From an uncultured Flavobacteriales bacterium (GTDB lineage Bacteria > Bacteroidota > Bacteroidia > Flavobacteriales > CAJXXR01): a stretch of DNA of 64,000 nucleotides. Positions 34,866 to 44,800 of the stretch are shown here, piece by piece; positions within the stretch are counted from its first letter, which is position 1, and the number at the start of each line of letters is the position of its first letter. The notes under the pieces are model-generated. The model did no database searches and had not been told where the DNA came from. It saw nothing but the letters and a program-made list of their open reading frames with translations. Position numbers and translations under genes: made by a program. The DNA lies in NCBI GenBank assembly GCA_913063375.1, contig CAJXXR010000011.1, positions 1 to 64,000 of the forward strand, written 5' to 3'.

Positions 34866-34938
34866 GATGCCCCATATTTTTCTGGGGTCCGCATCACTAT
34901 ACCCTCCGGAACACAAGCATAACAACAAATTATGACAA

Positions 34939-35628
34939 GTGAAACCGGTACATATCAAAACCAAACGAAAGAAAGAGGTACGCCGAATTTTGCGTAGGCA
35001 GCAGGCCATTCAACAGGAAATCATAGCCTTGGGCTATATGCCATTGGACAAACCCTTGCGACATGGATGGTTCAAAGAAATCGTAGTAAGCTCCAAAATA
35101 GAACGCTATAAAAACCAAGCCTATATTTTGGAAATACTAAAGGTTTGCCCCAATTTTTTCTGGGGAGGATCCAAAGAGAAGGTTGAAAAAAGCTGGGAAG
35201 AACTTATTAGCCAAAACCTAATATATAACAACTTCCCTACTTTTTGCAAAGCAGAATTTGACCAACTGAGTCCCAAAGCCAAAAGCCTTTGCAGCCCGTA
35301 TCATTTTCGAGATGAAGAAAAAAAGATGCAGCTTCGTTATGCCATCAAACTGCCTAAAGGAGCCTATAGGAAAAAATACACTAGAGCCTATATCACTGAA
35401 TCCAAACGCATGGATCCCAGTCTAGAAATGGAATATGATCTATTGAATCAGCAGTTACTTAAAAGTGGCTTTTTCGAGGCAAATATAGCACGGTACAGAT
35501 GGATAGACTATTGGAACTTAACACTGGTAGAAAAAGAAAATAATAAGACAAAGCGAATATTAAAATCGCTTTGTAGATATCCCCTTAAGGATATCCACAA
35601 TGAAGATTCATTATGGGAAATAAACTAA
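34939..35628 (+). CDS. Uncharacterised basic protein, first gene of the rtcB-prfH operon
   Basis: The 229-residue cytoplasmic protein has a strongly basic beginning (MKPVHIKTKRKKEVRRILRR) and further basic segments (LPKGAYRKKYTRAYITESKR), suggesting nucleic-acid or ribosome binding. I recognise no family. The start is GTG at 34939; an in-frame stop lies two codons upstream, and the nearby ATG at 34932 is in another frame that closes after 21 codons. Its end overlaps the rtcB start by 16 bp, so it is translated with the ligase. Its place suggests a third component of the RNA repair and rescue system. Confidence 0.7.
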   Translation: MKPVHIKTKRKKEVRRILRRQQAIQQEIIALGYMPLDKPLRHGWFKEIVVSSKIERYKNQAYILEILKVCPNFFWGGSKEKVEKSWEELISQNLIYNNFPTFCKAEFDQLSPKAKSLCSPYHFRDEEKKMQLRYAIKLPKGAYRKKYTRAYITESKRMDPSLEMEYDLLNQQLLKSGFFEANIARYRWIDYWNLTLVEKENNKTKRILKSLCRYPLKDIHNEDSLWEIN

Positions 35629-37004
35629 AAGGGAGAGACCTGATAAAAATAGGTTTCCCCAAAAACAACAGTATCAATATTGCCATCGGGCAAATCAATA
35701 GATACCGAAAAAGAGAAAAAAAACAGAAAATATTGGATGAGGCCAAAGAGGTATTATTACATCCTGAAAAATTTGAAGGGAATGCCATTTGGGGAAAGGT
35801 GGCCGAAGGATTGATAAAGCCTGTAGAAGTCAGGATGCATCAATTGAAAAACACTAGAGCTCCCTTTAGCATTTATGGAGAAGACGAAATAGACGAACAG
35901 GCAAAGTTTCAATTATACGATGCCCTAAAGCTTCCCATTGCTGTAGCAGGAGCCCTGATGCCGGATGCACATTCGGGATATGGTTTACCTATTGGGGGCG
36001 TTCTAGCAACGGATAATGCCGTTATCCCTTATGGTGTAGGTGTGGATATAGGCTGTAGAATGTGTTTAACAATCTATCCTATAAAGGCTTCCTACTTAGA
36101 AGGAAAACGCCAGCAATTGGAAAATATCCTAAAGGAACATACCCAATTTGGTATGTATGAAACACATCAGAAAAGGATGGACCATGCAATTTTTGAAGAT
36201 CCAGCCTTTAGTGATATTCCATTGCTAAAACGTTTAAAAGGAAAAGCCTACAATCAATTGGGTTCTTCTGGGGGAGGAAATCATTTTGTCGAATTTGGAG
36301 CCGTATCTATACAGGATGAGAACAACGAATGGGACTTGGACATTGGAGAATATATGGGACTATTGTCCCACAGTGGCTCTAGAGGATTGGGAGCAAACAT
36401 AGCTAAGCACTATACCTATTTGGCCACCAAACAATGTCCACTTCCAAAGCAAGTTCAACATCTAGCCTGGCTAGACTTGAATACCCACGATGGTATGGAG
36501 TACTGGTTAGCGATGAACCTTGCCGGAGAATATGCAAAGGCATGCCACGACAATATCCATGAGCGTATTGGGAAATTATTAGGCGCTAAAGCGATTGCCA
36601 AAATTGAGAATCACCACAATTTTGCTTGGAAGGAGGAGGTCGCTGGGGTAGAACGCATTGTTCACCGAAAAGGAGCAACTCCTGCTGCAAAAGGTGAATT
36701 GGGAATAATCCCTGGTTCCATGACCGCTCCCGGATTTATAGTAAGAGGACTGGGCAATGCAGGTAGTTTACAATCCGCATCGCACGGTGCTGGACGTGTA
36801 CATTCCCGAAGAGCTTGCAAAAACAAATTTACAGGCAGCGATGTCAAAAAGCAATTAAAATTACATGATGTCAGCCTAATTGGAGGAGGTGTGGATGAAG
36901 CCCCAATGGCCTATAAAGACATCCAAAAAGTAATGAACAGTCAGCAGGAATTGGTAGAAGTAATTGGCACTTTCACCCCTAAGATCGTTAGAATGGATAA
37001 ATAA
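35613..37004 (+). CDS. rtcB: RtcB-type RNA ligase (RtcB2, PrfH-associated)
   Basis: The 463-residue ligase joins RNA ends with 3'-phosphate or 2',3'-cyclic phosphate to 5'-OH using GTP and Mn2+. Metal and guanylate motifs seen are GVGVDIGCRM near 140, SSGGGNHFVEF near 219, HSGSRGLG near 252, NHHNFAWKE near 330 and SHGAGR near 390, whose His carries GMP in studied RtcBs. An N-terminal extension of about 90 residues (INRYRKREKKQKILDEAKEV) is more than canonical RtcB has. Its pairing with prfH marks it as RtcB2, reported in E. coli to repair 16S rRNA cut by colicin E3-like toxins. The start overlaps the upstream gene. Confidence 0.93.
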   Translation: MGNKLKGRDLIKIGFPKNNSINIAIGQINRYRKREKKQKILDEAKEVLLHPEKFEGNAIWGKVAEGLIKPVEVRMHQLKNTRAPFSIYGEDEIDEQAKFQLYDALKLPIAVAGALMPDAHSGYGLPIGGVLATDNAVIPYGVGVDIGCRMCLTIYPIKASYLEGKRQQLENILKEHTQFGMYETHQKRMDHAIFEDPAFSDIPLLKRLKGKAYNQLGSSGGGNHFVEFGAVSIQDENNEWDLDIGEYMGLLSHSGSRGLGANIAKHYTYLATKQCPLPKQVQHLAWLDLNTHDGMEYWLAMNLAGEYAKACHDNIHERIGKLLGAKAIAKIENHHNFAWKEEVAGVERIVHRKGATPAAKGELGIIPGSMTAPGFIVRGLGNAGSLQSASHGAGRVHSRRACKNKFTGSDVKKQLKLHDVSLIGGGVDEAPMAYKDIQKVMNSQQELVEVIGTFTPKIVRMDK

Positions 37005-37005
37005 A

Positions 37006-37695
37006 ATGGACACAAAAACAATACAACTAACAGCTGGTAGAGGCCCTGTAGAATGTTGCTGGGTAGTAGCACAGGTCTTAAAAGAATTTATTGAAGCAAT
37101 TAAAACTGCTAAAATAAAGTATCAGCTTATACAAAGAGAAAAGGGTCCCGAGAATGGAACCTTACAATCTGCTACCCTACTACTGGAAGGAAATAACCTA
37201 GATCAATTTTTAGATGGCTGGATGGGTTCCATTCAATGGATTGGAACCTCTAGTTTTAGAAAATTCCATAAAAGGAAGAATTGGTTTATTGGCATGTATG
37301 AAATTGAAAGCCCTAAAAGTGGAGAAATAAACCTTGGAGAAATAAAATTCCAAGCCATTAGAAGCTCTGGCCCTGGTGGACAACATGTCAACAAGGTGAG
37401 CTCGGCAATACGTGCTATTCATGAAAAAACAGGCCTTCAAGTCCTGGTTATGGACAGTAGGTCTCAGCATCAAAATAAAAAAATAGCAATCAAGAGACTT
37501 CAGGAAAAGCTGGCTTTAAATAATCTGGAACAATTAAAATCATCCGTTCACGATCAGTGGGAAAACCATTTGAATTTGGAACGTGGCAAGCCTGTAAAGG
37601 TATTTACAGGTTCTGATTTTAAAGACAAAAAGGTGAAAAAGGAGTATAAATCGAAGCGCCAGAGTTTAAAAAATGACTTGAGAAAGGAGCTGTAA
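37006..37695 (+). CDS. prfH: Peptide chain release factor homologue PrfH
   Basis: The 229-residue class I release-factor homologue has the peptidyl-tRNA hydrolysis loop RSSGPGGQHVNKVSSAIRA near residue 122, followed by SRSQHQNKKIAIKRLQEKL as in RF1/RF2. The stop-codon recognition domain is shortened compared with RF1/RF2 (about 360 residues). PrfH is reported to act on ribosomes with cleaved decoding centres so that RtcB2 can religate the rRNA. The ATG at 37006 follows the rtcB stop by one base; an upstream TTG in frame is rejected because it lies inside rtcB. The C-terminal end is very basic. Confidence 0.93.
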   Translation: MDTKTIQLTAGRGPVECCWVVAQVLKEFIEAIKTAKIKYQLIQREKGPENGTLQSATLLLEGNNLDQFLDGWMGSIQWIGTSSFRKFHKRKNWFIGMYEIESPKSGEINLGEIKFQAIRSSGPGGQHVNKVSSAIRAIHEKTGLQVLVMDSRSQHQNKKIAIKRLQEKLALNNLEQLKSSVHDQWENHLNLERGKPVKVFTGSDFKDKKVKKEYKSKRQSLKNDLRKEL

Positions 37696-37758
37696 TTAAA
37701 CAGGTGAATTGGTGTACACCTCCACCAAAAATGGATACTGAATTGAAAAGAGGATATT

Positions 37759-38370
37759 TTACTCAGAGATGGTGTATGTCATTGTTATAACTGTTGAAAT
37801 ATCCTCCACATTCAAGTCTCCAAAATCTCCAGTAAAATCTAAATGATAGGTTAATTTATGACCCTCTGAATTTCCTTTTCCCGTGAATGAAGTTCCTATA
37901 TTGGTAATAATAGGTGCAGGTGTGCTAGAAGGGATAACGGTTGTATTTGCGGTGCCTACCTGCCCACCTCCTTTGCCGTAATGCGAAGAAGCGCAAACAC
38001 TGATTATCAAACCTGGTATAGTAGAAACTGAACTTGAACTTACTGAAATCGATTTTTTATTACTGGGCCCATTGGCTATTGAAGAATAGGTAATCCATAG
38101 GCTACAATTTGCTTCATCTATTATAAACTCCTCCCCAGCCGTACTAAGCTCATCTGCATTCAAAGCAAATAAAACATCCGTTCCATTGTCCCCTTCCAAT
38201 TGTACCGACACAAATTGTGGCAATAGTATAGCAATACTAGTTTCTTGCACTAGAACATCAATAGTTGGTCCTGTACTTATATCATTATTGCATTCCTCAC
38301 AATCATTTTGACCGTAGAGGCTTGTTGTAGCAAGGAGAAATAGTAATTTGAATAATAGTATTCTTTTCAT
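37759..38370 (-). CDS. Secreted protein, paralogue of the 38459 product
   Basis: The 203-residue exported protein has signal peptide 1-20 (ending LYGQN). The mature part shares blocks with the neighbour: EEFIIDEANCSLWITYSS, SISVSSSSVSTIPGLIISV, LTYHLDFTGDFGDLNVED and TVITMTYTISE. These suggest a single beta-sandwich, perhaps a pilin-like or spore-coat-like extracellular domain, but I recognise no named family. The gene follows its paralogue by 88 bp on the same strand, evidence of tandem duplication. Confidence 0.65.
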   Translation of the reverse strand: MKRILLFKLLFLLATTSLYGQNDCEECNNDISTGPTIDVLVQETSIAILLPQFVSVQLEGDNGTDVLFALNADELSTAGEEFIIDEANCSLWITYSSIANGPSNKKSISVSSSSVSTIPGLIISVCASSHYGKGGGQVGTANTTVIPSSTPAPIITNIGTSFTGKGNSEGHKLTYHLDFTGDFGDLNVEDISTVITMTYTISE

Positions 38371-38458
38371 AATTCATTAAGAAGGGAAGAAACTATTTAA
38401 AAACCAAGCTTCTTCCCATATGGATGACCCTACCTTAGAGCCTATAAAAAGTGGGGAG

Positions 38459-39022
38459 TTAATCTGTAATAGTATAGGTCATTGAAATATTGGCAGCAGC
38501 ATCGCTTACATTCAGATCTCCAAAATCGCCATTAAAATCAAGGTAATAAGTAAGGTTATGACCATTGGAATTTCCATCCCCAGTATAAGCACTTCCTATT
38601 CCTGTAATAATATTGGCAGGAGTCGCACTAGGAGTTACAACTGTAGTAGGTGTTCCAATATTCCCTCCGCCATTTCCGGAGTGAGCAGATGCAAGTACAG
38701 TTAGTGTCAATCCAGCTATGGAAGGAACAGAAGAAGATTCTATAGTGATACTCCTTTGGCTTGATGATGTAGCTACTAAAGAAGTATAATTGATCCAAAG
38801 GTCATTATTTTCTTCATCAATTATAAATTCCTCTCCAGATTCTAATCCACTTGCATCCAAACTAAAGGAAAGGTCCAAAGTATTCGTAGACTCAATATCC
38901 AAGATGGCAATTTCTGGAGCGGAGATAACCACATTGTGAGGTTCAGAGTCTGTGTCCTGTGCTAAGGCTAAGTTGAATCCAAACCCTGCAATTAAACCAA
39001 ATAGTAATTTCGTCTTTTTCAT
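38459..39022 (-). CDS. Secreted protein, paralogue of the 37759 product
   Basis: The 187-residue exported protein starts MKKTKLLFGLIAGFGFNLAL (cleavage after AQ). Shared blocks with the 37759 product are EEFIIDEENNDLWINYTS, GLTLTVLASAHSGNGGGNIG, LTYYLDFNGDFGDLNVSD and ISMTYTITD. The two lie in tandem. The Gly-rich loop and the conserved ends point to one repeated beta domain of unknown function. No lipobox or T9SS domain is present. It has the first position on the minus strand and likely carries the promoter for both. Confidence 0.65.
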   Translation of the reverse strand: MKKTKLLFGLIAGFGFNLALAQDTDSEPHNVVISAPEIAILDIESTNTLDLSFSLDASGLESGEEFIIDEENNDLWINYTSLVATSSSQRSITIESSSVPSIAGLTLTVLASAHSGNGGGNIGTPTTVVTPSATPANIITGIGSAYTGDGNSNGHNLTYYLDFNGDFGDLNVSDAAANISMTYTITD

Positions 39023-39306
39023 ATAGCTTTTGTTTTACCCAAAAGAACATTTTAGCATAAAAAACAGCAAAGATTTTATACAAAAAGACCTAGTAATTAT
39101 GGAATTCAAAAGAAGAAAACCAACTTAGCTCTAGTGTTTTAGGAAATCAAAAGAAAACAAGCCCTTGTAAAAGGGGTAAAAGAAAAATCTGACAATTTTT
39201 ACTAAGGAAATTTTGCTTTCACTACCTCTATAAATGTAACCAACTTAGAAAAACTACTAGAAAACAAATATGTGGGGAAACATTTAACAGAATACATTTA
39301 ATCCCT

Positions 39307-39342
39307 AAAAAAAGAGCCTTGAAATTCACAAGGCCCTTTTTT
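39307..39342 (-). terminator. Terminator after the 39412 gene
   Basis: GCCTTG/CAAGGC stem with loop AAATTCA, bounded by A-run and T-run; on the minus strand it ends the transcript of the T9SS gene upstream. The rest of the 389-bp gap 39023-39411 shows no gene. Confidence 0.7.
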
Positions 39343-39411
39343 ATAGAGAATAATTTTTATCATAAATTATTATAGCAAACTAGACTATTAGCTAGACACA
39401 AAACAATTCAT

Positions 39412-40542
39412 TTACTGTTTCACAAACTTTACCAAGCCCAACTTATCACCTGCACGTACATGTATAATATAGCTCCCCTCAACAAGGAAATGAAATGCTA
39501 AATTCAAGTTCTTTTGTTCAGAAAATTCCTCTGTATATAATAACTTTCCTTGTAAATCTCTTAGCTCAACGTTTATTTCAGCGTAGCTATCATTCAAGGC
39601 AATTTGAACATTTCCAGTACTCGGATTTGGATATAACTGGCAGCATACCTCCTGCTCAGCTTCTTCTAGATTTAGATAGGTGAACGATTCAATATAATCG
39701 ATCCCAAAAATATACTCCCCTTGTGATAAGGTATCCAATATGGCACCAGTCTCCATATCGATGGATAGGATTCCCCCACTTGCAACCACAAAATACCGTC
39801 TATTCCAAGAATCTATGGCCGTATTGTCAAAACTAGCCAAGGCACAACTACCGATAGTATCTATATCGACAAAAACCCCGGAATCTATATCATAGGAAGT
39901 AAAAATATAGATACCATCTACATAGCGAAGACCATACAAATTATTGGTAGTCACATCATATTCCATACAAGTTAGTTCAATAGGAGAAGACATAGAATCC
40001 ACAATGGCTCCTGAAAATATATCTATTCCAGTAACACCTACCGAGGTCGAGGTATAATAAATTCCAGCCGCTTGATTCATCGCATACGTAGGATTGTACA
40101 GTGTTTCAAAGGAGGTTATACTCGCCAATTCATAATTAGATTTGTTCCCAATATCTATTTTTATCAAATGGAAATTGGCATCAACATACCTCAAGCCATA
40201 AAGACTATTGGTACTATGATGATACCGAATCCCGTATAAAAAATGAGGATAGGCTATTGTATCTGTTACTAAACCCGAATAGATATTTGTAATGGTAACT
40301 CCTCGGTTGTTCAACATAAAATACCTCCCTCCTACAACGTCTATAGTTCCTGTAGAACCATGGACCTCATTTACGCCTATTTGTTCATTCATTAGATTGA
40401 AAGAGTCGGCCTCAATATCCGTTGCCACGGCATACAATTCGCCGGAACCAATCCATTGCAATCCATAGATATGGTCGTTTTGAGCAAGAAGAATATTCAT
40501 GGAGAAAAAGAAAGCTAAAAATGCTAAGAAATTAAATTTCAT
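39412..40542 (-). CDS. Secreted beta-propeller-like protein with T9SS sorting domain
   Basis: The 376-residue protein starts at the ATG at 40542 (MKFNFLAFLAFFFSMNILLA), preferred over a TTG 9 bp upstream. The signal peptide runs to LLAQ. The middle is built of repeated YGLRYVDxxxxLIKID-type strands (SLYGLRYVDANFHLIKIDIG, NLYGLRYVDGIYIFTSYDID), a propeller-like arrangement. The sorting domain begins CCQLYPNPSTGNVQIALNDS and ends VRAGDKLGLVKFVKQ. It is presumably displayed on the surface; the ligand is unknown. Confidence 0.8.
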   Translation of the reverse strand: MKFNFLAFLAFFFSMNILLAQNDHIYGLQWIGSGELYAVATDIEADSFNLMNEQIGVNEVHGSTGTIDVVGGRYFMLNNRGVTITNIYSGLVTDTIAYPHFLYGIRYHHSTNSLYGLRYVDANFHLIKIDIGNKSNYELASITSFETLYNPTYAMNQAAGIYYTSTSVGVTGIDIFSGAIVDSMSSPIELTCMEYDVTTNNLYGLRYVDGIYIFTSYDIDSGVFVDIDTIGSCALASFDNTAIDSWNRRYFVVASGGILSIDMETGAILDTLSQGEYIFGIDYIESFTYLNLEEAEQEVCCQLYPNPSTGNVQIALNDSYAEINVELRDLQGKLLYTEEFSEQKNLNLAFHFLVEGSYIIHVRAGDKLGLVKFVKQ

Positions 40543-40718
40543 CTGTATCAAATTAATTTTAATAATTACATTGGATACAAGTTATCAATTGTTGGTGAAT
40601 CCACAAACAAAAGTTAATACTCAAATTATAAGCTGGGCAGCATAGTTCATTTGCTAAAAATTGGCCTAATTTGATCCCCCTAGTGGATCACAGTAAAACC
40701 AGCCTTAAAACGATATTT

Positions 40719-41390
40719 ATGAACGATCAATTTGGTAGTCCTATTACATTTAAAATACTATATGCAATAGTCTTCTTTCTTTGTTTACATAAAATTCAAG
40801 CACAAGATAACATCCCTCCATTGGAGTTTCACAGCCAAAAAGAATCAGTAAATCCGTATCTAGACTCTCTTCATTTAGACGATGAAAATGCCCTTATTCT
40901 CCATCTTCGATTTTCCAATTATTGGTCAAAGGGAGTTGGATATTTCATTGTTTTCAATACCGATGGAAGTATTGAAAAATTCCTCCAAAAATTTAAACCC
41001 AATCGGAAAAGGTCTCGGATGAAACGAAAGCACATCAATAAAAAGGACTATAAACTGTACTGGTCGTTTCTTCAGTATTACACAGAACAGGATAGCATTA
41101 AGTTCGATCAAACCAAATTAAACTGTGATTTTAAGACAGATCCTGAGCCCTATTTTAAGGATGGTGTACAACTTAAGCGAGGAAGTATATTTACGCGAAC
41201 CGATGGAACAATAACCTATTTATCAGTCTATCAAAATAAAAAATACTTACACTACAAATCCTATGAACTTAATTATTTTATCGAAGCGGAGGTAGATGGT
41301 TTTGAAGAACGAAAGCGCTATTTGGCCATGATAAAACACCTGGGTAAACTATTTATGGATATCGAAGAAGATCAAATCCAAAAAGAGTAG
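40719..41390 (+). CDS. Exported hypothetical protein
   Basis: The 223-residue protein has its start taken as the ATG at 40719, which gives a hydrophobic signal segment (ITFKILYAIVFFLCLHKIQA) and cleavage before QDN. The mature part is rich in basic and aromatic residues (KFKPNRKRSRMKRKHINKKD) and shows no family I recognise. A longer open frame upstream starts with TTG and has a less good signal peptide. It lies between the T9SS gene and the small 41480 gene. It may be periplasmic. Confidence 0.55.
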   Translation: MNDQFGSPITFKILYAIVFFLCLHKIQAQDNIPPLEFHSQKESVNPYLDSLHLDDENALILHLRFSNYWSKGVGYFIVFNTDGSIEKFLQKFKPNRKRSRMKRKHINKKDYKLYWSFLQYYTEQDSIKFDQTKLNCDFKTDPEPYFKDGVQLKRGSIFTRTDGTITYLSVYQNKKYLHYKSYELNYFIEAEVDGFEERKRYLAMIKHLGKLFMDIEEDQIQKE

Positions 41391-41455
41391 TTCATCTCTT
41401 AACTTTTAATAAAACCAATAGAGCGCCACCCTGTTATTTTTATATGGCATATCCT

Positions 41456-41463
41456 TACCTTTG
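41456..41463 (+). promoter_or_regulatory. -7 promoter element of the 41480 gene
   Basis: TACCTTTG matches TAnnTTTG and lies 16 bp before the ATG. Confidence 0.5.
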
Positions 41464-41479
41464 AAAAAACCTCCGCACA

Positions 41480-41806
41480 ATGCTAAAGAAACTCAACTGG
41501 CAAGCCTATACCAGTAAGGATAGAAATGAAATTACAGAGAAAATCAAGGATCTTATTTCTCACAATGATGGCTGTATCGTCAACTTCACCTTATTTTCTG
41601 ACCTTGCACTCACCCTTAGTGTGGAAATTGAAGAACAGCATATCCTTACCTTTCATAAAGCGCTGAGCGAAGTACTTAGTGTAGATGCCTTAGACGATAC
41701 GATCATAAATCCAGCTTCAAATCGGGAATGGATCATTTTCCTAAATATCTCCTTCAGCTTTGGAACTGGTAAAATGAAGAGAATTGTACCTGCAGTGCCA
41801 GGATAA
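41480..41806 (+). CDS. Small conserved-looking hypothetical protein
   Basis: The 108-residue cytoplasmic protein starts MLKKLNWQAYTSKDRNEITE and has a mixed alpha/beta pattern (GCIVNFTLFSDLALTLSVEI, REWIIFLNISFSFGTGKMKR). No signal peptide, no metal site and no family I recognise. Its own promoter element and a strong terminator just after it show that it is a separately expressed gene rather than a chance frame. Confidence 0.7.
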   Translation: MLKKLNWQAYTSKDRNEITEKIKDLISHNDGCIVNFTLFSDLALTLSVEIEEQHILTFHKALSEVLSVDALDDTIINPASNREWIIFLNISFSFGTGKMKRIVPAVPG

Positions 41807-41831
41807 TCTTATTGATTATATTAATCAATAG

Positions 41832-41868
41832 AAAAGCCCAATATCATAAATGATATAGGGCTTTTTTA
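41832..41868 (+). terminator. Terminator after the 41480 gene
   Basis: AGCCC/GGGCT with an extended ATATCAT/ATGATAT inner stem and seven T. The flanking A-run may let it also serve the convergent VIT gene. Confidence 0.85.
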
Positions 41869-41884
41869 TTACTTGAAATCTCTA

Positions 41885-44800
41885 CTATTTATTTTTCGCA
41901 ATTGTTTTATTAAATTCCAACTGTCCAATTTGTAAGGTTTCTTTGGTTTTCTCCAATTGAAGGGCGATTTTCTTAACCTCCTCACCCTTTGATCCATAGT
42001 TTGTATATAGGTTTGCATATATAGTAACTGGTCCAGTTATGGTTTGTCTGCTTTCACTATAGTAATCAACATAGACGGTATACGTTCCAGATTTCGCACT
42101 TTTCAAACTAAACTCTTCAGGCCCATATCCACCTGTAATATCCGTACTTATTTTCCCACCTAAAGCCGTCTCCTTGTGACTATAAAAACACTTTTCCCCG
42201 TTAGGATCTATCACCCATAAATCAATATCATTATCATTACTACTCCAATCGATAACAATTCTAATATCCATAGGCATGGATTGAATATAAGACTCATCAA
42301 TTCCATTTAAATCTAAAACTGCAGCATGCAGAGCAATTAGACTATTGAACTCATTAAAAACCAACTCTTTTATAGATTCAAATCTACCCCAATTTCGATC
42401 CAAAATATATTGGTAATTTTCCAAAGCCAATTGATATTGTTTATCCATTGAATAGACTTCAGCTAAATCTCTATAAGATTGTGGTTCTTCTGGGCGTAAA
42501 TCTCTTATTTCGATATATAAATCGATAGCCAAGGAATACTCACCTTCATTCATCAATCGCCTTGCTACAATCTTCAGAAGTTCAGGATTTTCTAAATCCA
42601 ATTCCAGGATATTAGACAGTACTTGTACGCCAAAAGGATGATCTAGCCGCTCAAAGAAGAAGTCCGATACTTGAATATAAAAAGTAGGTCGATTACTATT
42701 TTTTATCTTCAGATCATAATACAAAGCGTGTAATTCATCTGGATCTGCTCTTCGCAATTTATTCAAATAAGAGGCATTTGGAATCCAGGGAAGCACCTTT
42801 ATAGAGGATTTATTGCGGACACCTCTATTTCGCATGCCTGGAATGCTAGCATCCCCCACCATTTTCACACCATCTACATAGTATACAGTTTGGCCATCTC
42901 TTCCTCCACGCACATTAACTTCTCCATCTCCGTCCCTTTGTGAAACACCAGCAGTAGATGCAGCAATACTTCTTACTGGAAGCGCAGAAAACTCCTCTCT
43001 AGTGACTACCTGCCCTCCAGTATTATCCCGCTCAATCTGAGGACTTTCATCTTCAAGAACAATCTCATTCATTATTTCATCATTATCCTCAACTTCTACA
43101 GGCGGTGGAGGTAATGCTTCATCATCGGCAGTAAATTCTATAACCATATCCTCTTCATCCATTGATTGGATTTGAGTTACATTTGATTTATAATTTAAAT
43201 ATTCCGGTTGCTTATATGTAGACCTATACCAGCTCATCAGCGAAGAGAAAACATTTAAATTTTTCCTATGTATTGCTCTCTTGGAGACCTTCTTTTCTTT
43301 CACTTGGTCTTTTAGAAGCCTAAAGTATTCGTCCTTTAATTCATTGGGAGGTACTATTTCATATTGAACATAATCAGCAACCCTATCCAGTACAATGAAG
43401 GATGTGTTTCTGGTAACAATATTAAAGCGCTGACCCAATTTGAAAATAGTCTCCTTATTTTCATCATAATTCATACTCAACTGGGCTATTTTTTTACTTG
43501 CCCAAACTCTAGCAATGGATGAATTTTTCTTATGAACTAATTCGAAATTTTGCTGTTGGGTAGCCCCTTTCTTATAGCCATAATTGATGGTTAGGTCTGC
43601 CTGCTTATCTTTTAGAATTCCAACCACTTCAAAATAGCCATTTACACGTCGTGGTACAGTTGGATATATTGCCTTTATATCAGAATGATTATAAGTATAG
43701 GATAGAAATTTTTCTTCATCTTCATTCGTTAATCTTACTGCGTCGGCAGAGCTCGTTACAGCCAAATCGATAAATTCACCATTTGATTTTGCAGCTATAC
43801 TTTTCAATAATGAATAGTTACTACCAGACGACGATGTGATGGTATATACAGGACATTTTGGCAACTTCATATATTCCGTCCCAATAGTATTTATGGCATC
43901 TGAGAATAATAAAATTTCATCGTATGAAGATTCAAAACGCAAGGCTTCCAAATTGGTCGCTCCATCCGGTTGTAAACTTTGAATATATTCAATCAAATCA
44001 TCAGTACCTGTAGCTATATCAAATATTTTCACCGGCTGAGAAGAAGTATTAAAAACTATAAGAGATACTTTTTCAGCCATGGTTAAACCACGTAGATACT
44101 CCTTTAAAAAATTCAATTCCTTTTTTAGATCACGAGAAGCTGCAGAATGAGAATTGTCCCAATAGATTACGGGATTTCTAATAGCAATTTTTGATTTTGA
44201 ATTAAGTGTTGGAGGTTTTACATTCAAATAAAAATAGGTTTCACCTTCAAAATCACAAGTAAAAAGTTGATAATCCGATTGAGAAAATCTCGGTACGGTA
44301 AATTTAATTGGCTGCTTCGATTGGTAATTCTTTCTATTATAATTTAGGGAATATACATCCTCTGCATTGTCAAACCTTATATTTTCGAAATCCGAATGAA
44401 CTAATCTATTATCTACTTCACCCTTTACAATATTCACTTTCAGATTGAACTCTCCAATAGGACTTTCCATCCCCATAGGAAGGGAATAGTACATATTATC
44501 TTCATCCCCTTTAAGTGTTTCAGATATGGCTAATACAACCCGTTTAGTCCCTTTTCTAGGGATGGGGTATATTTTAGTTTTGAATGTATTCCCTTTTGTC
44601 AAATTAGCTATTCCTGGGTCAACCTTCCGACGCACAATGGCCTCAAATGCTTGCCTAGCCTTCACCTTTTCTATTATTACACCTTCTCTTAAAGTACCAT
44701 TAATATCTAGGGCATACCTAGAGATTTCCTGACCATCACTCAACGCTAAAGTCAATTCTCCTTCCAAGTCAACCGATAGATTATTTTTAAATAGGACATC

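Noticed and set aside
34932..34997. 21-codon ATG frame overlapping the start of the 34939 gene
   Set aside because: Closes quickly and competes with the GTG frame that stays open and shows basic protein character; kept only as a start-site alternative.
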